Of a stretch of 64,000 nt of DNA, positions 24,788-33,586 are shown piece by piece (the stretch's first letter is position 1; every line of letters begins with the position of its first letter). The notes under the pieces were generated by a model. It saw only the letters and a program-made list of their open reading frames with translations, did no database searches and had not been told where the DNA came from. The stretch comes from an uncultured Clostridia bacterium. GTDB taxonomy: Bacteria; Bacillota; Clostridia; Oscillospirales; Ruminococcaceae. The position numbers and the translations under genes are program-made. Where the stretch lies: positions 1 through 64,000 of the forward strand of contig CANQVE010000004.1 of assembly GCA_947627205.1 (NCBI GenBank). Reading direction: 5' to 3'.

Positions 24788-27700
24788 ATGCCAAAAAGAC
24801 AAGATATCAACAAGATCCTTATTATCGGATCAGGTCCTATAATCATAGGACAGGCCTGCGAGTTTGACTATTCGGGAACACAGGCTTGTAAAGCTCTAAA
24901 AAAGCTCGGATATGAGATTGTTCTCGTAAATTCAAATCCCGCAACGATCATGACAGATCCCGATGTAGCGGACATAACCTATATCGAGCCGCTGAATGTT
25001 GACAGACTGACACAGATAATTGAAAAAGAACGCCCCGACGCTCTCTTGCCAAACCTCGGCGGACAGTCTGGACTGAACCTCTGTTCCGAACTCGGAACGG
25101 CAGGTGTTCTGGAAAAGTACGGCGTTAAGGTTATCGGCGTTCAGATCGACGCTATACAGCGCGGCGAGGACAGAATAGAGTTTAAGCACACCATGGAAAA
25201 GCTCGGCATTGAAATGGCGAGGAGCGAGGTTGCTTATACCGTTGACGAGGCTGTAAAGATAGCGGAAAAACTGCGCTATCCCGTTGTTCTTCGTCCTGCA
25301 TATACCATGGGAGGCGCAGGCGGCGGAATGGTATATAACGTAGATGAGCTTAAAGTCGTTTGTGAGAGAGGATTACAGGCGAGCCTTGTCGGTCAGGTGC
25401 TTGTAGAAGAATGCATAAGCGGATGGGAAGAGCTTGAGCTTGAAGTAGTACGCGACGCGGATAATAATATAATCACAGTCTGCTTTATAGAAAACATCGA
25501 TCCCGTGGGCGTTCATACGGGAGATTCGTTCTGCTCCGCACCTATGCTTACAATACCCGAAGATGTTCAGCTTGACCTCCAGCGTCAGGCTTATAAAATA
25601 GTAGAAGCTATTCAGGTCATCGGAGGCTGTAACTGTCAGTTTGCCCGCGATCCCGAAACAGGCAGAGTTGTCGTTATAGAAATAAACCCGAGGACATCTC
25701 GTTCTTCCGCGCTCGCTTCAAAGGCTACGGGATTTCCGATAGCTCTTGTTTCGGCAATGCTTGCCTGCGGGCTGACTCTTGCAGAGATCCCCTGCGGTAA
25801 ATACGGAACGCTCGATAAGTATGTTCCCGACGGCGATTATGTCGTAATTAAATTCGCAAGGTGGGCATTTGAAAAGTTCAAGAAAGCCGAGGACAAGATA
25901 GGTACGCAGATGAAAGCTGTCGGCGAAGTCATGAGCATAGGAAAGACCTATAAAGAGGCTTTCCAGAAAGCCATACGCAGTCTTGAAACAGGAAGATACG
26001 GCTTGGGATATGCAAAGAACTTCAATGAGCTTTCAAAGGACGAACTTTTAGATAAACTCCGCACGATTTCAAGCGAGCGTCAGTTTATTATCTACGAGGC
26101 TCTCCGCAAGGGCGCAGAGGTTGAGGAGATATATCAATTAACTAAAATAAAGCACTGGTTCATTGAGCAGATGAAAGAGCTTGTAGAAGAGGAAAATGAA
26201 CTTGCAAAACTAAAAGGCACTATACCCTCCGCAGACGTTCTCAGAAAGGCAAAGCAGGACGGCTTCTCCGACCGCTATTTAAGTCATCTTCTAGCTGTTT
26301 CCGAAGAGGAGATAAGAAACGCGCGCCTTAAAGCGGGAATATGCGAGGCATGGGAGGGCGTTCATGTAAGCGGTACTCAGGACAGCGCTTACTATTATTC
26401 AACATATAACCTCCCCGAGGACAAAAGCCCCGTCAATACCGACAAGCCGAAGATAATGATTTTAGGCGGCGGTCCCAACAGAATAGGGCAGGGCATAGAG
26501 TTCGACTATTGCTGTGTTCATGCGGCGCTTGCGCTGAAGAAACTCGGCTTTGAGTCGATAATAGTAAACTGCAACCCCGAGACCGTTTCCACCGACTATG
26601 ACACTTCCGACAAGCTCTATTTCGAGCCGCTTACGCTGGAAGACGTGCTTTCTATCCACGAAAAGGAAAAGCCTGTCGGAGTTATCGCACAGTTCGGCGG
26701 ACAGACACCGCTCAATCTTGCAAGCGACCTGAAAAAATACGGCGTTAATATTTTGGGTACATCTCCCGAAACCATTGACGAAGCGGAGGACAGAGACCTG
26801 TTCCGCGCTATGATGGATAAACTCGGCATACCCATGCCCGAAAGCGGAATGGCGGTAAATGTTGACGAAGCGCTTGAAATAGCGAACAAGATAGGTTACC
26901 CCGTTATGGTTCGTCCGTCTTATGTTCTCGGCGGACGCGGAATGGAAGTCGTTCATGACGACGAGATGATGAGAGTTTATATGTCCGCGGCAGTAGGCGT
27001 AACGCCCGACCGCCCGATACTTATCGACCGTTTCTTAAATCACGCGACAGAGTGCGAAGCGGACGCAATTTCCGACGGCGAAAACTGTTTTGTGCCTGCC
27101 GTTATGGAGCATATAGAGCTTGCGGGAATACATTCCGGAGATTCGGCTTGTATTCTTCCCGCAAAAAATCTTTCGCAGAAGCATATTGAAACGATAAAGG
27201 ATTATACAAGGAAAATTGCCGTTGAAATGGGCGTAAAGGGACTTATGAATATGCAGTATGCAATAGAGGGCGATACGGTGTTCGTGCTTGAAGCAAATCC
27301 CCGCGCGTCGCGTACAGTTCCGCTCGTTTCAAAGGTGTGTGATATAAACATGGTAAGAATAGCGACGGACATTATAACTTCTCCCATTACGGGAAGAAAA
27401 TCGCCCGTACCCGAGCTTCACGACCGCGTTATCGGTCACTATGGAGTAAAAGAAGCGGTGTTCCCGTTCAATATGTTCCCCGAAGTCGATCCGCTTTTGG
27501 GACCGGAAATGCGCTCAACGGGAGAAGTTCTCGGCATTGCTCCGACATTCGGCGAGGCTTATTATAAGGCACAGGAAGCAACACAGACCAGACTTCCGAA
27601 CGAGGGAACAGTTCTTCTCAGCGTCTGCGACCGCGACAAGCCCGAGCTTGTTGAAATAGCAAAGGCATTCAGCGATCTTGGATTTAAGATAGTTGCTACG

Positions 27701-28009
27701 GGCAATTCGTACAGCATAATAAAGGAAGCGGGCATTCCCGTTGAAAAGATATTCAAGATATACGAGGGCAGACCGAATATTGCAGATGAAATTGCAAACG
27801 GGCAGATCCAGCTTATCATAAACACTCCCGCAGGCAAAACCAGCGCACACGACGACAGCTATATACGCAAAGCCGCGATAAAACACCGCGTTCCGTATAT
27901 AACCACAATGGCTGCCGCAAAGGCAAGCGCCGAGGGTATACGCGCGATAAAGGAAAACACGCACTTCGGAGTGAAGTCGCTTCAGGCGCACCACGCTGAC
28001 ATCAAGTGA
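24788..28009 (+). CDS. carB: Carbamoyl-phosphate synthase large subunit
   Basis: The 1073-residue subunit makes carbamoyl phosphate for pyrimidines and arginine from bicarbonate, ATP and ammonia passed from CarA. Two homologous ATP-grasp halves are clear: the first starts KILIIGSGPIIIGQACEFDYSG, the second IMILGGGPNRIGQGIEFDY near 560. Both carry the ATP-grasp EINPR/EANPR signatures, and the C-terminal MGS-like allosteric domain starts near 935. ATG 24788 follows GGAG at 24778-24781; a frame running upstream to 24725 has no ribosome site. carA is not adjacent, which is unusual for Firmicutes but not rare. Confidence 0.97.
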   Translation: MPKRQDINKILIIGSGPIIIGQACEFDYSGTQACKALKKLGYEIVLVNSNPATIMTDPDVADITYIEPLNVDRLTQIIEKERPDALLPNLGGQSGLNLCSELGTAGVLEKYGVKVIGVQIDAIQRGEDRIEFKHTMEKLGIEMARSEVAYTVDEAVKIAEKLRYPVVLRPAYTMGGAGGGMVYNVDELKVVCERGLQASLVGQVLVEECISGWEELELEVVRDADNNIITVCFIENIDPVGVHTGDSFCSAPMLTIPEDVQLDLQRQAYKIVEAIQVIGGCNCQFARDPETGRVVVIEINPRTSRSSALASKATGFPIALVSAMLACGLTLAEIPCGKYGTLDKYVPDGDYVVIKFARWAFEKFKKAEDKIGTQMKAVGEVMSIGKTYKEAFQKAIRSLETGRYGLGYAKNFNELSKDELLDKLRTISSERQFIIYEALRKGAEVEEIYQLTKIKHWFIEQMKELVEEENELAKLKGTIPSADVLRKAKQDGFSDRYLSHLLAVSEEEIRNARLKAGICEAWEGVHVSGTQDSAYYYSTYNLPEDKSPVNTDKPKIMILGGGPNRIGQGIEFDYCCVHAALALKKLGFESIIVNCNPETVSTDYDTSDKLYFEPLTLEDVLSIHEKEKPVGVIAQFGGQTPLNLASDLKKYGVNILGTSPETIDEAEDRDLFRAMMDKLGIPMPESGMAVNVDEALEIANKIGYPVMVRPSYVLGGRGMEVVHDDEMMRVYMSAAVGVTPDRPILIDRFLNHATECEADAISDGENCFVPAVMEHIELAGIHSGDSACILPAKNLSQKHIETIKDYTRKIAVEMGVKGLMNMQYAIEGDTVFVLEANPRASRTVPLVSKVCDINMVRIATDIITSPITGRKSPVPELHDRVIGHYGVKEAVFPFNMFPEVDPLLGPEMRSTGEVLGIAPTFGEAYYKAQEATQTRLPNEGTVLLSVCDRDKPELVEIAKAFSDLGFKIVATGNSYSIIKEAGIPVEKIFKIYEGRPNIADEIANGQIQLIINTPAGKTSAHDDSYIRKAAIKHRVPYITTMAAAKASAEGIRAIKENTHFGVKSLQAHHADIK

Positions 28010-28025
28010 TTTGCGGGGATAATTT

Positions 28026-28443
28026 ATGTTTCGGGAATTGATTGCGGGATTATCAAAGGATAATCGGTTTGTGAAAATCCAGCCCCCCATGCTCCGAAAC
28101 CGAAATCAAAAATGCCGAAAAAGCAGTCGGATATGCGTTTCCAAATGAACTTAAAAATCTTCTGAACGAATTAAACGGCGATAAATGGCTGTTGCTTTCG
28201 GCAAAAGAGATCGTTGACAATGCATTGTTGAACAGACAAATAAAAGAAGAAAACGAAGAATTTGCAAAAGATTTGGATAAGCTGATTTTCTTTGCCACAA
28301 ACGGATGCGGAGACTATTATTGCTACAACACCGAAACTGATGATAACGTAATTTATATTTGGGAACATGAAGAATTTCGCCTGAAACCCATAGCTGAAAG
28401 CATGACAGAGCTTATCACAAGGTATTATCACGATGAGATTTAA
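28026..28443 (+). pseudogene. SUKH (SMI1/KNR4) immunity-like gene with a frameshift
   Basis: A frame beginning at ATG 28026 is interrupted at a run of six C (28083-28088); removing one C joins it to the frame that runs on to 28443. The joined 138-residue product has a SUKH-like start, with AEKAVGYAFPNELKNLLNE (the aE..lg..FP.elk.l pattern), GDKWLLLSAKEI and the late IYIWEHEE. SUKH proteins are mostly immunity factors against polymorphic toxins. Either the gene is freshly broken, the run is phase variable, or there is a sequencing error. The downstream part could still start internally. It lies 16 bases after carB. Confidence 0.7.
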
Positions 28444-28454
28444 GGAGGTAAAAA

Positions 28455-28919
28455 ATGAAACCGATTGAACAACTGAACAACGAGGATTCTATTTACATCG
28501 AACTTTTCGGCAAACGGAAAAAGGTCGAAGTTTTTTCCACGGGCGACAATAAGTTTGACGAGACAGGACATTATAAACCTCGCAATTTCGCGCTGTCCGA
28601 AAAAGAAATTGCCTGCCTTAATTGGTTTATCGAAAATGTTAAGATTGAGGATTACCGAAAGCAGATTGCTGAATATGTCAATGACGAGTATGCCAATATA
28701 GGCAGAAAAAAACATATCACCGAAGAACAAGTTGAAAAGGAAATTAAGATCCATGCAATTGCCGTCAATATCAGCAAGATAACTCATTCAAAGGACGGCT
28801 TGTATTATCCCGAAATAGGATTTTACGGCGACTGCAAAGCAAACGGCGACCAAGGGATCTGTATCGGATTCAGGAATAAAAAGTTTCTGGGTATAGACAT
28901 TCAGGCTTGGATATTGTAA
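28455..28919 (+). CDS. Unknown 154-residue protein beside the SUKH gene
   Basis: A strong TAAGGAGGT at 28441-28449 serves ATG 28455. The protein is soluble and acidic. Its C-terminal half (DGLYYPEIGFYGDCKANGD, then GICIGFRNKKFLGI) has a pattern I associate with small DUF proteins found in immunity gene clusters (DUF6985-like), but I cannot confirm the family. It is 11 bases from the SUKH reading frame, so the two were probably co-acquired and co-transcribed. A toxin gene is not present. It is intact, unlike its neighbour. Confidence 0.7.
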   Translation: MKPIEQLNNEDSIYIELFGKRKKVEVFSTGDNKFDETGHYKPRNFALSEKEIACLNWFIENVKIEDYRKQIAEYVNDEYANIGRKKHITEEQVEKEIKIHAIAVNISKITHSKDGLYYPEIGFYGDCKANGDQGICIGFRNKKFLGIDIQAWIL

Positions 28920-28929
28920 TTGTAAATAA

Positions 28930-28965
28930 AAAAGCGGAGTTTTGCAAACACAAAGCTCCGCTTTT
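28930..28965 (+). terminator. Terminator after the SUKH-linked pair
   Basis: AAAAGCGGAG (28930-28939) pairs perfectly with CTCCGCTTTT (28956-28965), and the loop has a further TTTG/CAAA stem. It is followed at once by the first TAAGAGGT repeat cluster. Confidence 0.75.
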
Positions 28966-29160
28966 AGATGTAAGAGGTTAGAGGTAAGAGGTAAGAATTA
29001 AAGCCGAATAGTTTTCGCCTGATGAAACGTTTAAAAGAAATGAGAGGCTAGAGGTTAGAGTTCAAACCGAAAAGATGTATTATTCCAAATAAAACCAAAG
29101 AATGAAATAAGAGGTAAGAACCACAAATTCTTACCTCTTACCTCTAATCTCTTACTTCTA
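28966..29160. repeat. TAAGAGGT-type repeat cluster, copy 1
   Basis: Irregular tandem copies of a 7-base unit (taagagg, ttagagg, gtaagag) run from 28966 and recur in the opposite sense from 29128 to 29157. One perfect 13-base inverted pair (TAAGAGGTAAGAA at 29108-29120 with its complement at 29128-29140) makes a hairpin. It lies between a terminator and the tRNA genes. Related clusters occur at 43872 and 54080. Confidence 0.8.
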
Positions 29161-29162
29161 TC

Positions 29163-29237
29163 TGGTGACCCGTACGGGAATTGAACCCATGATTCCGCCG
29201 TGAAAGGGCGATGTCTTAACCTCTTGACCAACGGGCC
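29163..29237 (-). tRNA. tRNA-Glu (anticodon TTC)
   Basis: The minus strand reads a full cloverleaf: acceptor GGCCCGT pairs with ACGGGTC (one G-T), anticodon loop CTTTCAC with anticodon TTC, T-arm loop GGTTCAATTCC, discriminator A and an encoded CCA (29165-29163). It lies 4 bases downstream of tRNA-Met. Confidence 0.95.
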
Positions 29238-29241
29238 GAAA

Positions 29242-29318
29242 TGGTAGCGGCAACTGGATTTGAACCGGTGACACCCTGGGTATGAACCAAGTGCTCTAGC
29301 CAACTGAGCTATGCCGCC
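29242..29318 (-). tRNA. tRNA-Met (anticodon CAT), elongator type
   Basis: The minus-strand cloverleaf has acceptor GGCGGCA pairing with TGCCGCT (G-T at position 1-72), D-loop AGCTCAGTTGGCTAGAGC, anticodon loop TTCATAC, T-loop GTTCAAATC and encoded CCA. The paired first base and D-arm fit an elongator, not an initiator. A CAT tRNA read as Ile after lysidine change is possible but less like this sequence. Confidence 0.93.
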
Positions 29319-29332
29319 GTACCAACTTGTTT

Positions 29333-29361
29333 ATTATATCACAATGCAGAAAATTTGTCAA
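29333..29361 (-). promoter_or_regulatory. Promoter of the tRNA pair
   Basis: TTGACA (29361-29356) and TATAAT (29338-29333) on the minus strand match consensus exactly with 17 bases between them. The tRNA-Met 5' end lies 15 bases downstream. Confidence 0.85.
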
Positions 29362-29642
29362 GTGGTTTTTATAATTTTTTTGAAAAAGTTGAACGAAAGC
29401 CCTGCCAAGCGCTTTTTTTAAGAGCATTTCGCCTTTATTGTTCAAAAACTGAAAACAAAGATAATGTGCGGTATGCGGAATAAAACAATATCAGAAAATT
29501 GTAAGAAATTTGTAATAAAAACGAAATACATTTTCTTTCTGTTTGTGGTAGAATATTTTTAGCAGGCAAATTTTTCTTTCGGAAATTTGTGGCATTTTGC
29601 AAAATTTTACGCTTGTTTTTGTTTAAAAGAACGAAAAATGTA
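29362..29642. other. AT-rich gene-free stretch
   Basis: This lies between the divergent tRNA promoter and the envelope-cluster promoter. It is AT-rich and shows short -10-like strings (for example tagaatatt near 29550), but no open frame, terminator or repeat that I can support. Confidence 0.4.
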
Positions 29643-29671
29643 TTGCAAAATCGAAATGTGTATGTTATAAT
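29643..29671 (+). promoter_or_regulatory. Promoter of the envelope-protein cluster
   Basis: TTGCAA (29643-29648) and perfect TATAAT (29666-29671) are spaced by 17 bases, about 110 bases before the first gene of the cluster. Confidence 0.65.
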
Positions 29672-29780
29672 ATAAGGTGGGTTTTAGTGTACAGCATAAA
29701 TGACGAAGCTGTACGATTGCCCGTGTGTTATTGCTTGCATAAATTTCACAATGCTTCATAAGAAACTTCCGGAGGAAATT

Positions 29781-31307
29781 ATGAAATCAAAAAACAAATT
29801 TGTTATTGCGCTTATCATTTTCGCGGGCGTACTCATTTTGCTCTGCGGTGCTTTTCTCATTTATGTAAACGCCACCGTAAGCGATTATGACAGCGTTCAG
29901 CCCGAGAAGATAGTAGAAAACCAGATAAACAGACTGAAAAACGGTTCGCTTTTGTCCGAAATAGACTTCAACAAACTATGCGTAAACCGCTATGAACAAA
30001 ACGATCCCGAAGAGTTTAAAAAGGAATATTCCGAAAAGGTCGTGGGAAAGGAGCTTACATATAAGCTCGTTGCATCCGAAAGCAGCGAGCTTTTGAAAAC
30101 TTATGTTGTAAGAAGCGGAGAGGAGAACGTCGGAAAAATAGTTTTGACGGGAAAAGATCCCAGAACAAGACTTTTGTTCTTTACATCTGCGGATTGGAGC
30201 CTTAGAGAATTTACTCCGACAATTGCGGACACTGTTTATGATCTTCATGTTTATTGTCCCGAGGGAGTGACCGCGAAAATAAACGGAGTAGGACTTTCCG
30301 AGGACGAGCGCGAGGCTCTTTCGGGAACTCCGCTCTATTCTGTTTCGGGATTGCTGAACGATCCCGATATAAAGTTCACCGACAGCGAGGGAAATGATAT
30401 TTCTTATACCGTAGAAAACAATATCGTAAAGCCGATAATGTTTGATTATCGCATAACACTTCCGAACGGCGCGAAAGTCTTTGTTAACGAAAAGGAATTG
30501 TCGGGAACAGAAAGCGGAAAAAAGACCGTTTTTCATGTCCGCGAAATGGAAAAACCCCGCATTGTTATAAGGGACAGCATGGGCGGAGGATATACATATG
30601 AAGACGGAGATGAAATACCGCTGTTCAGCTACGATATATCCGTTCCCGAAAGCTGTACGTTCTCTATTGAGGGAATTACGCTCTCCGAGCCCGAGATAGT
30701 GGACGCTCCCGATGCAGAAAATCTTTTGAAATATGCGGGCGTTACGCTTCCAAAGCAGAAGAATTATCAGTTCTCTCTGTTCAGCGAAAGCGTTAATGCG
30801 ACAATTTCCGACAGCTCTGCATCTAAAACGATCAGTGTTTCTCACGGAAGCTCGTATATTTCGCCCCAAACTCTTGAAACAATTCCCGAAAATATTGCAA
30901 AAGAAATAAATGTCTTAAATGTAATGAAGCTCTGGAGCAAGTTTATGACCAACGACATCGGCGGCTCCGACAAAGGACTGAGCACTATTGCAAAGTATCT
31001 TATCCCCGATTCGGAATATTATAAATACGCAAGACAGTGGGCATACGGAATTGATATATCCTTTGTCAGCCTGCACGAGATAAGAAATTTCACAAATGAA
31101 TCCGTAAGCAATTTTACAAGTTATTCTGACACTTGTTTTTCCTGCAGTGTTTACTTTGAAAAAAATATGGATCTTATTTATGAGGACAGATATGCGGGGA
31201 GCAGGACCGACGTATTTAACAGCATAGTTTACTTTACGAAAATAAGCGACGGCAGTTGGAGAATTGCAATAATGCACGATAATCTGGGGGAAGATAACAA
31301 TGGCTGA
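29781..31307 (+). CDS. Membrane-anchored extracellular protein, unknown
   Basis: The 508-residue protein has one N-terminal membrane anchor (about 6-28, FVIALIIFAGVLILLCGAF), and the rest should lie outside the cell. The body has an N-terminal alpha/beta segment (to about 140), two beta-rich segments that each carry an ..AKINGV../..AKVFVNEKEL.. PEGA-like turn, and a C-terminal NTF2-like segment ending SDGSWRIAIMHDN. TcaA-like wall proteins have a similar plan, but I cannot assign the family. GGAGG at 29771-29775 selects ATG 29781 over upstream frames. Its stop overlaps the next gene by 8 bases, so it probably works with the glycosidase paralogues. Confidence 0.75.
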   Translation: MKSKNKFVIALIIFAGVLILLCGAFLIYVNATVSDYDSVQPEKIVENQINRLKNGSLLSEIDFNKLCVNRYEQNDPEEFKKEYSEKVVGKELTYKLVASESSELLKTYVVRSGEENVGKIVLTGKDPRTRLLFFTSADWSLREFTPTIADTVYDLHVYCPEGVTAKINGVGLSEDEREALSGTPLYSVSGLLNDPDIKFTDSEGNDISYTVENNIVKPIMFDYRITLPNGAKVFVNEKELSGTESGKKTVFHVREMEKPRIVIRDSMGGGYTYEDGDEIPLFSYDISVPESCTFSIEGITLSEPEIVDAPDAENLLKYAGVTLPKQKNYQFSLFSESVNATISDSSASKTISVSHGSSYISPQTLETIPENIAKEINVLNVMKLWSKFMTNDIGGSDKGLSTIAKYLIPDSEYYKYARQWAYGIDISFVSLHEIRNFTNESVSNFTSYSDTCFSCSVYFEKNMDLIYEDRYAGSRTDVFNSIVYFTKISDGSWRIAIMHDNLGEDNNG

Positions 31308-32403
31308 AAACAAACGTGAGCCGTCGGCGGTTATAAGAAAAATACCGAAGACTATCGGAAAGATCTTTGCTTTTATCGGAGTTTTTGTAGTAGTTGTGGT
31401 GCTGACACTGTTTATTATGCTGAAAATAATATGCGCCTACGGCTCGTCGAAAACTACGCTGGTCACAACGCTTCTGGAATCGGGAAGTCTTAAATTCCTC
31501 GCATCACTTTGCGTATCGCAGAGCGAGATAGAGGAAATAATAGCGGGAACTTCTCTTGAAGATGTCGGCGACACGGATATAAACGAGGGAATGATAACCG
31601 TTCCGAATTTTAGTGATGAAACAACTCCCGAAAACAATGAAGCGAAAAACGATATAGAAATTGTCGATATAGCAGGGCTTACATATAAAGCTACGCTTAT
31701 GATAGTAAAAGATCCGTCAAGAGTAAGCGTCGTTTCGACCGCATACGGCCCCGACCAATGGCCCGAAGATGGCGGTACAACGTTGAAAGGTTTAGTATTA
31801 AAAGCAGAAGCTATCGGCGGTGTAAACGGCGGACTTTTCGACGCTTCGAGATATATGGGCGACCACGCCTACGGTATTCTCGTTTCAAACGGCGTTATAA
31901 TAAGAAATCAGCCCCGCGAGCAAAGCGGGCTTGTGATGATAGGGCTTACTAAAAACAATATCCTGCAGATAGTTGACGTAAGTAAAATGACTCCCGTCGA
32001 AAGCAAGCGTATGATAGAGGAAAAAGAAATACGCGACGCTGTCTGCTTCCAGGAGGAAACAAGCGTAAACAACAACCATTTTGTCCACCTTGTCGTAAAC
32101 GGAGTTCCCCGCGAGGTAAACGGCTCGGGAAGCGGACTTAATCCCCGAACGGCGATAGGTCAGCGGGCAGACGGCGCGATACTTCTTCTCGTAACGGACG
32201 GGCGCGGTTATAACAACCATGTCGGAGCGTCCGCAGCGGACCTTATAGAAATAATGACGCGCTACGGCGCGGTAAACGCCGCGAACCTTGACGGCGGAAG
32301 TTCTACTTGTATGTACTATAACGGAGATTATTTGCAAAACTGCGTTACATTTTATTACAGCAAAACATCATGGCAGCTGCCGTGTGCATTTGTCGTTAAA
32401 TAA
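31300..32403 (+). CDS. Phosphodiester glycosidase (NAGPA) family protein, copy 1
   Basis: The 367-residue protein has an N-terminal membrane segment (about 17-42) and an external NAGPA-type domain from about 150. The hallmarks are GGVNGGLFD, the NPRTAIGQRADGAILLLVTDGRG block and NLDGGSSTCMYYNG. The family removes phosphate-linked sugars, as in uncovering of mannose-phosphate tags in animals and trimming of phosphodiester-linked sugars in bacterial envelopes. Translation is coupled to the anchor gene before it (start inside its end). It is highly similar along its length to the next gene. The bacterial substrate, perhaps a wall polymer, is unknown. Confidence 0.88.
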   Translation: MAENKREPSAVIRKIPKTIGKIFAFIGVFVVVVVLTLFIMLKIICAYGSSKTTLVTTLLESGSLKFLASLCVSQSEIEEIIAGTSLEDVGDTDINEGMITVPNFSDETTPENNEAKNDIEIVDIAGLTYKATLMIVKDPSRVSVVSTAYGPDQWPEDGGTTLKGLVLKAEAIGGVNGGLFDASRYMGDHAYGILVSNGVIIRNQPREQSGLVMIGLTKNNILQIVDVSKMTPVESKRMIEEKEIRDAVCFQEETSVNNNHFVHLVVNGVPREVNGSGSGLNPRTAIGQRADGAILLLVTDGRGYNNHVGASAADLIEIMTRYGAVNAANLDGGSSTCMYYNGDYLQNCVTFYYSKTSWQLPCAFVVK

Positions 32404-32468
32404 TATTTTACATCAATATTTTGATCAATGGTTTCGGCAGTTATTATAGATGAAAGGCAGTATAAATC

Positions 32469-33560
32469 ATGACAACAAAACAAGGCAGCAGACGCACGGT
32501 GACTGTTCTGAAGATAACAGGCAGGATATTCGCGTTTATCGGAGTGTTTGTGCTTATTATTGCGCTGACGCTGTATCTTATGCTGAAAATAATCTGCTCT
32601 TACGGCTCGTCAAAAAGCGCGTTTGTAACGACCGTTCTCGAATCGGGGCAGATGAAGTTTTTGCCGTCGTTGGTCATGTCTAAAAGCGAGATACAGGAGA
32701 TAATCGACAAGACCTCTCTCGAAGATATCGGCGATGCAAATATAAACGAGGGAATGATAACCGTTCCGAATTTCGGTGATGACACTCCCGAAAACAACGA
32801 AGTGAAAAACGATATTGAAGTTGTTGATATAGCAGGACTTACATACAAAGCGACGCTTATGATAATCCGCGATCCGTCGAGAGTGAGCGTGGCTTCTATT
32901 GCGACAGGCTACGACGAGTGGCCCGAAGAGGGCGTTCCGCTGAAAGATCTTGTGAAGAGAGCAGGCGCTATAGGCGGCATAAACGGCGGTATTTATAATT
33001 CTACAAACAACTGCGGAGGCAATGCCTACGGCGTTCTCGTTTCAAACGGCGTTATTCTCAGAAATCGCCCTCGGGAGTGGGGAGGTCTTGTGCTTGTAGG
33101 ACTTACAAACGATAATCTTCTTCAGATCATTGATGTAAGCAAGATGAGCGCTGATGAATGCAAGAAAATGATAGAGGAAAAGGGAATACGCGACGCGGTG
33201 TGTTTCCCCGAAACGACAAGCACGGACAGCAACCATTTTGTCCACCTCGTGATAAACGGAAAGCCGCGTGAGGTAAACGGCGCGGGCAGCGGTCTAAATC
33301 CCCGCACGGCGATAGGCCAGAGAGCAGACGGCGCAATACTTCTTCTTGTAACGGACGGGCGCGGTTATAAAAGTCATGTCGGGGCTTCCGCGGCGGACCT
33401 TATTGAGATAATGACGCGCTATGGCGCGGTAAATGCCGCAAACCTCGACGGAGGAAGTTCTACCTGTATGTACTATAACGGCGGTTATCTGCAGAACAGC
33501 GTTACGTTTTATTACAGCAAGTCTTCGTGGAAACTGCCTGCGGCATTTGTGGTTAAATGA
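32469..33560 (+). CDS. Phosphodiester glycosidase (NAGPA) family protein, copy 2
   Basis: This 363-residue paralogue of the preceding gene has the same plan: a membrane anchor at about 17-42, a spacer, then the NAGPA domain with GGINGGIYN, NPRTAIGQRADGAILL and NLDGGSSTCMYYNG. The C-terminal 110 residues are nearly identical between copies, while the sequence around residues 150-175 differs most. This is a tandem duplication with divergence in one loop, probably the substrate side. AAAGGCAG lies before the ATG. Confidence 0.88.
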   Translation: MTTKQGSRRTVTVLKITGRIFAFIGVFVLIIALTLYLMLKIICSYGSSKSAFVTTVLESGQMKFLPSLVMSKSEIQEIIDKTSLEDIGDANINEGMITVPNFGDDTPENNEVKNDIEVVDIAGLTYKATLMIIRDPSRVSVASIATGYDEWPEEGVPLKDLVKRAGAIGGINGGIYNSTNNCGGNAYGVLVSNGVILRNRPREWGGLVLVGLTNDNLLQIIDVSKMSADECKKMIEEKGIRDAVCFPETTSTDSNHFVHLVINGKPREVNGAGSGLNPRTAIGQRADGAILLLVTDGRGYKSHVGASAADLIEIMTRYGAVNAANLDGGSSTCMYYNGGYLQNSVTFYYSKSSWKLPAAFVVK

Positions 33561-33586
33561 CATAGCATTGGAAAGGTCATTATAAA

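Noticed and set aside
28966..29160. Possible CRISPR array in the repeat cluster
   Set aside because: The unit is 7-8 bases with no spacers of even length, and no cas gene is in the window.
29055..29303. Open frame of 82 codons across the tRNA genes
   Set aside because: It reads through both tRNA-Met and tRNA-Glu in the same sense and is a by-product of their sequence.
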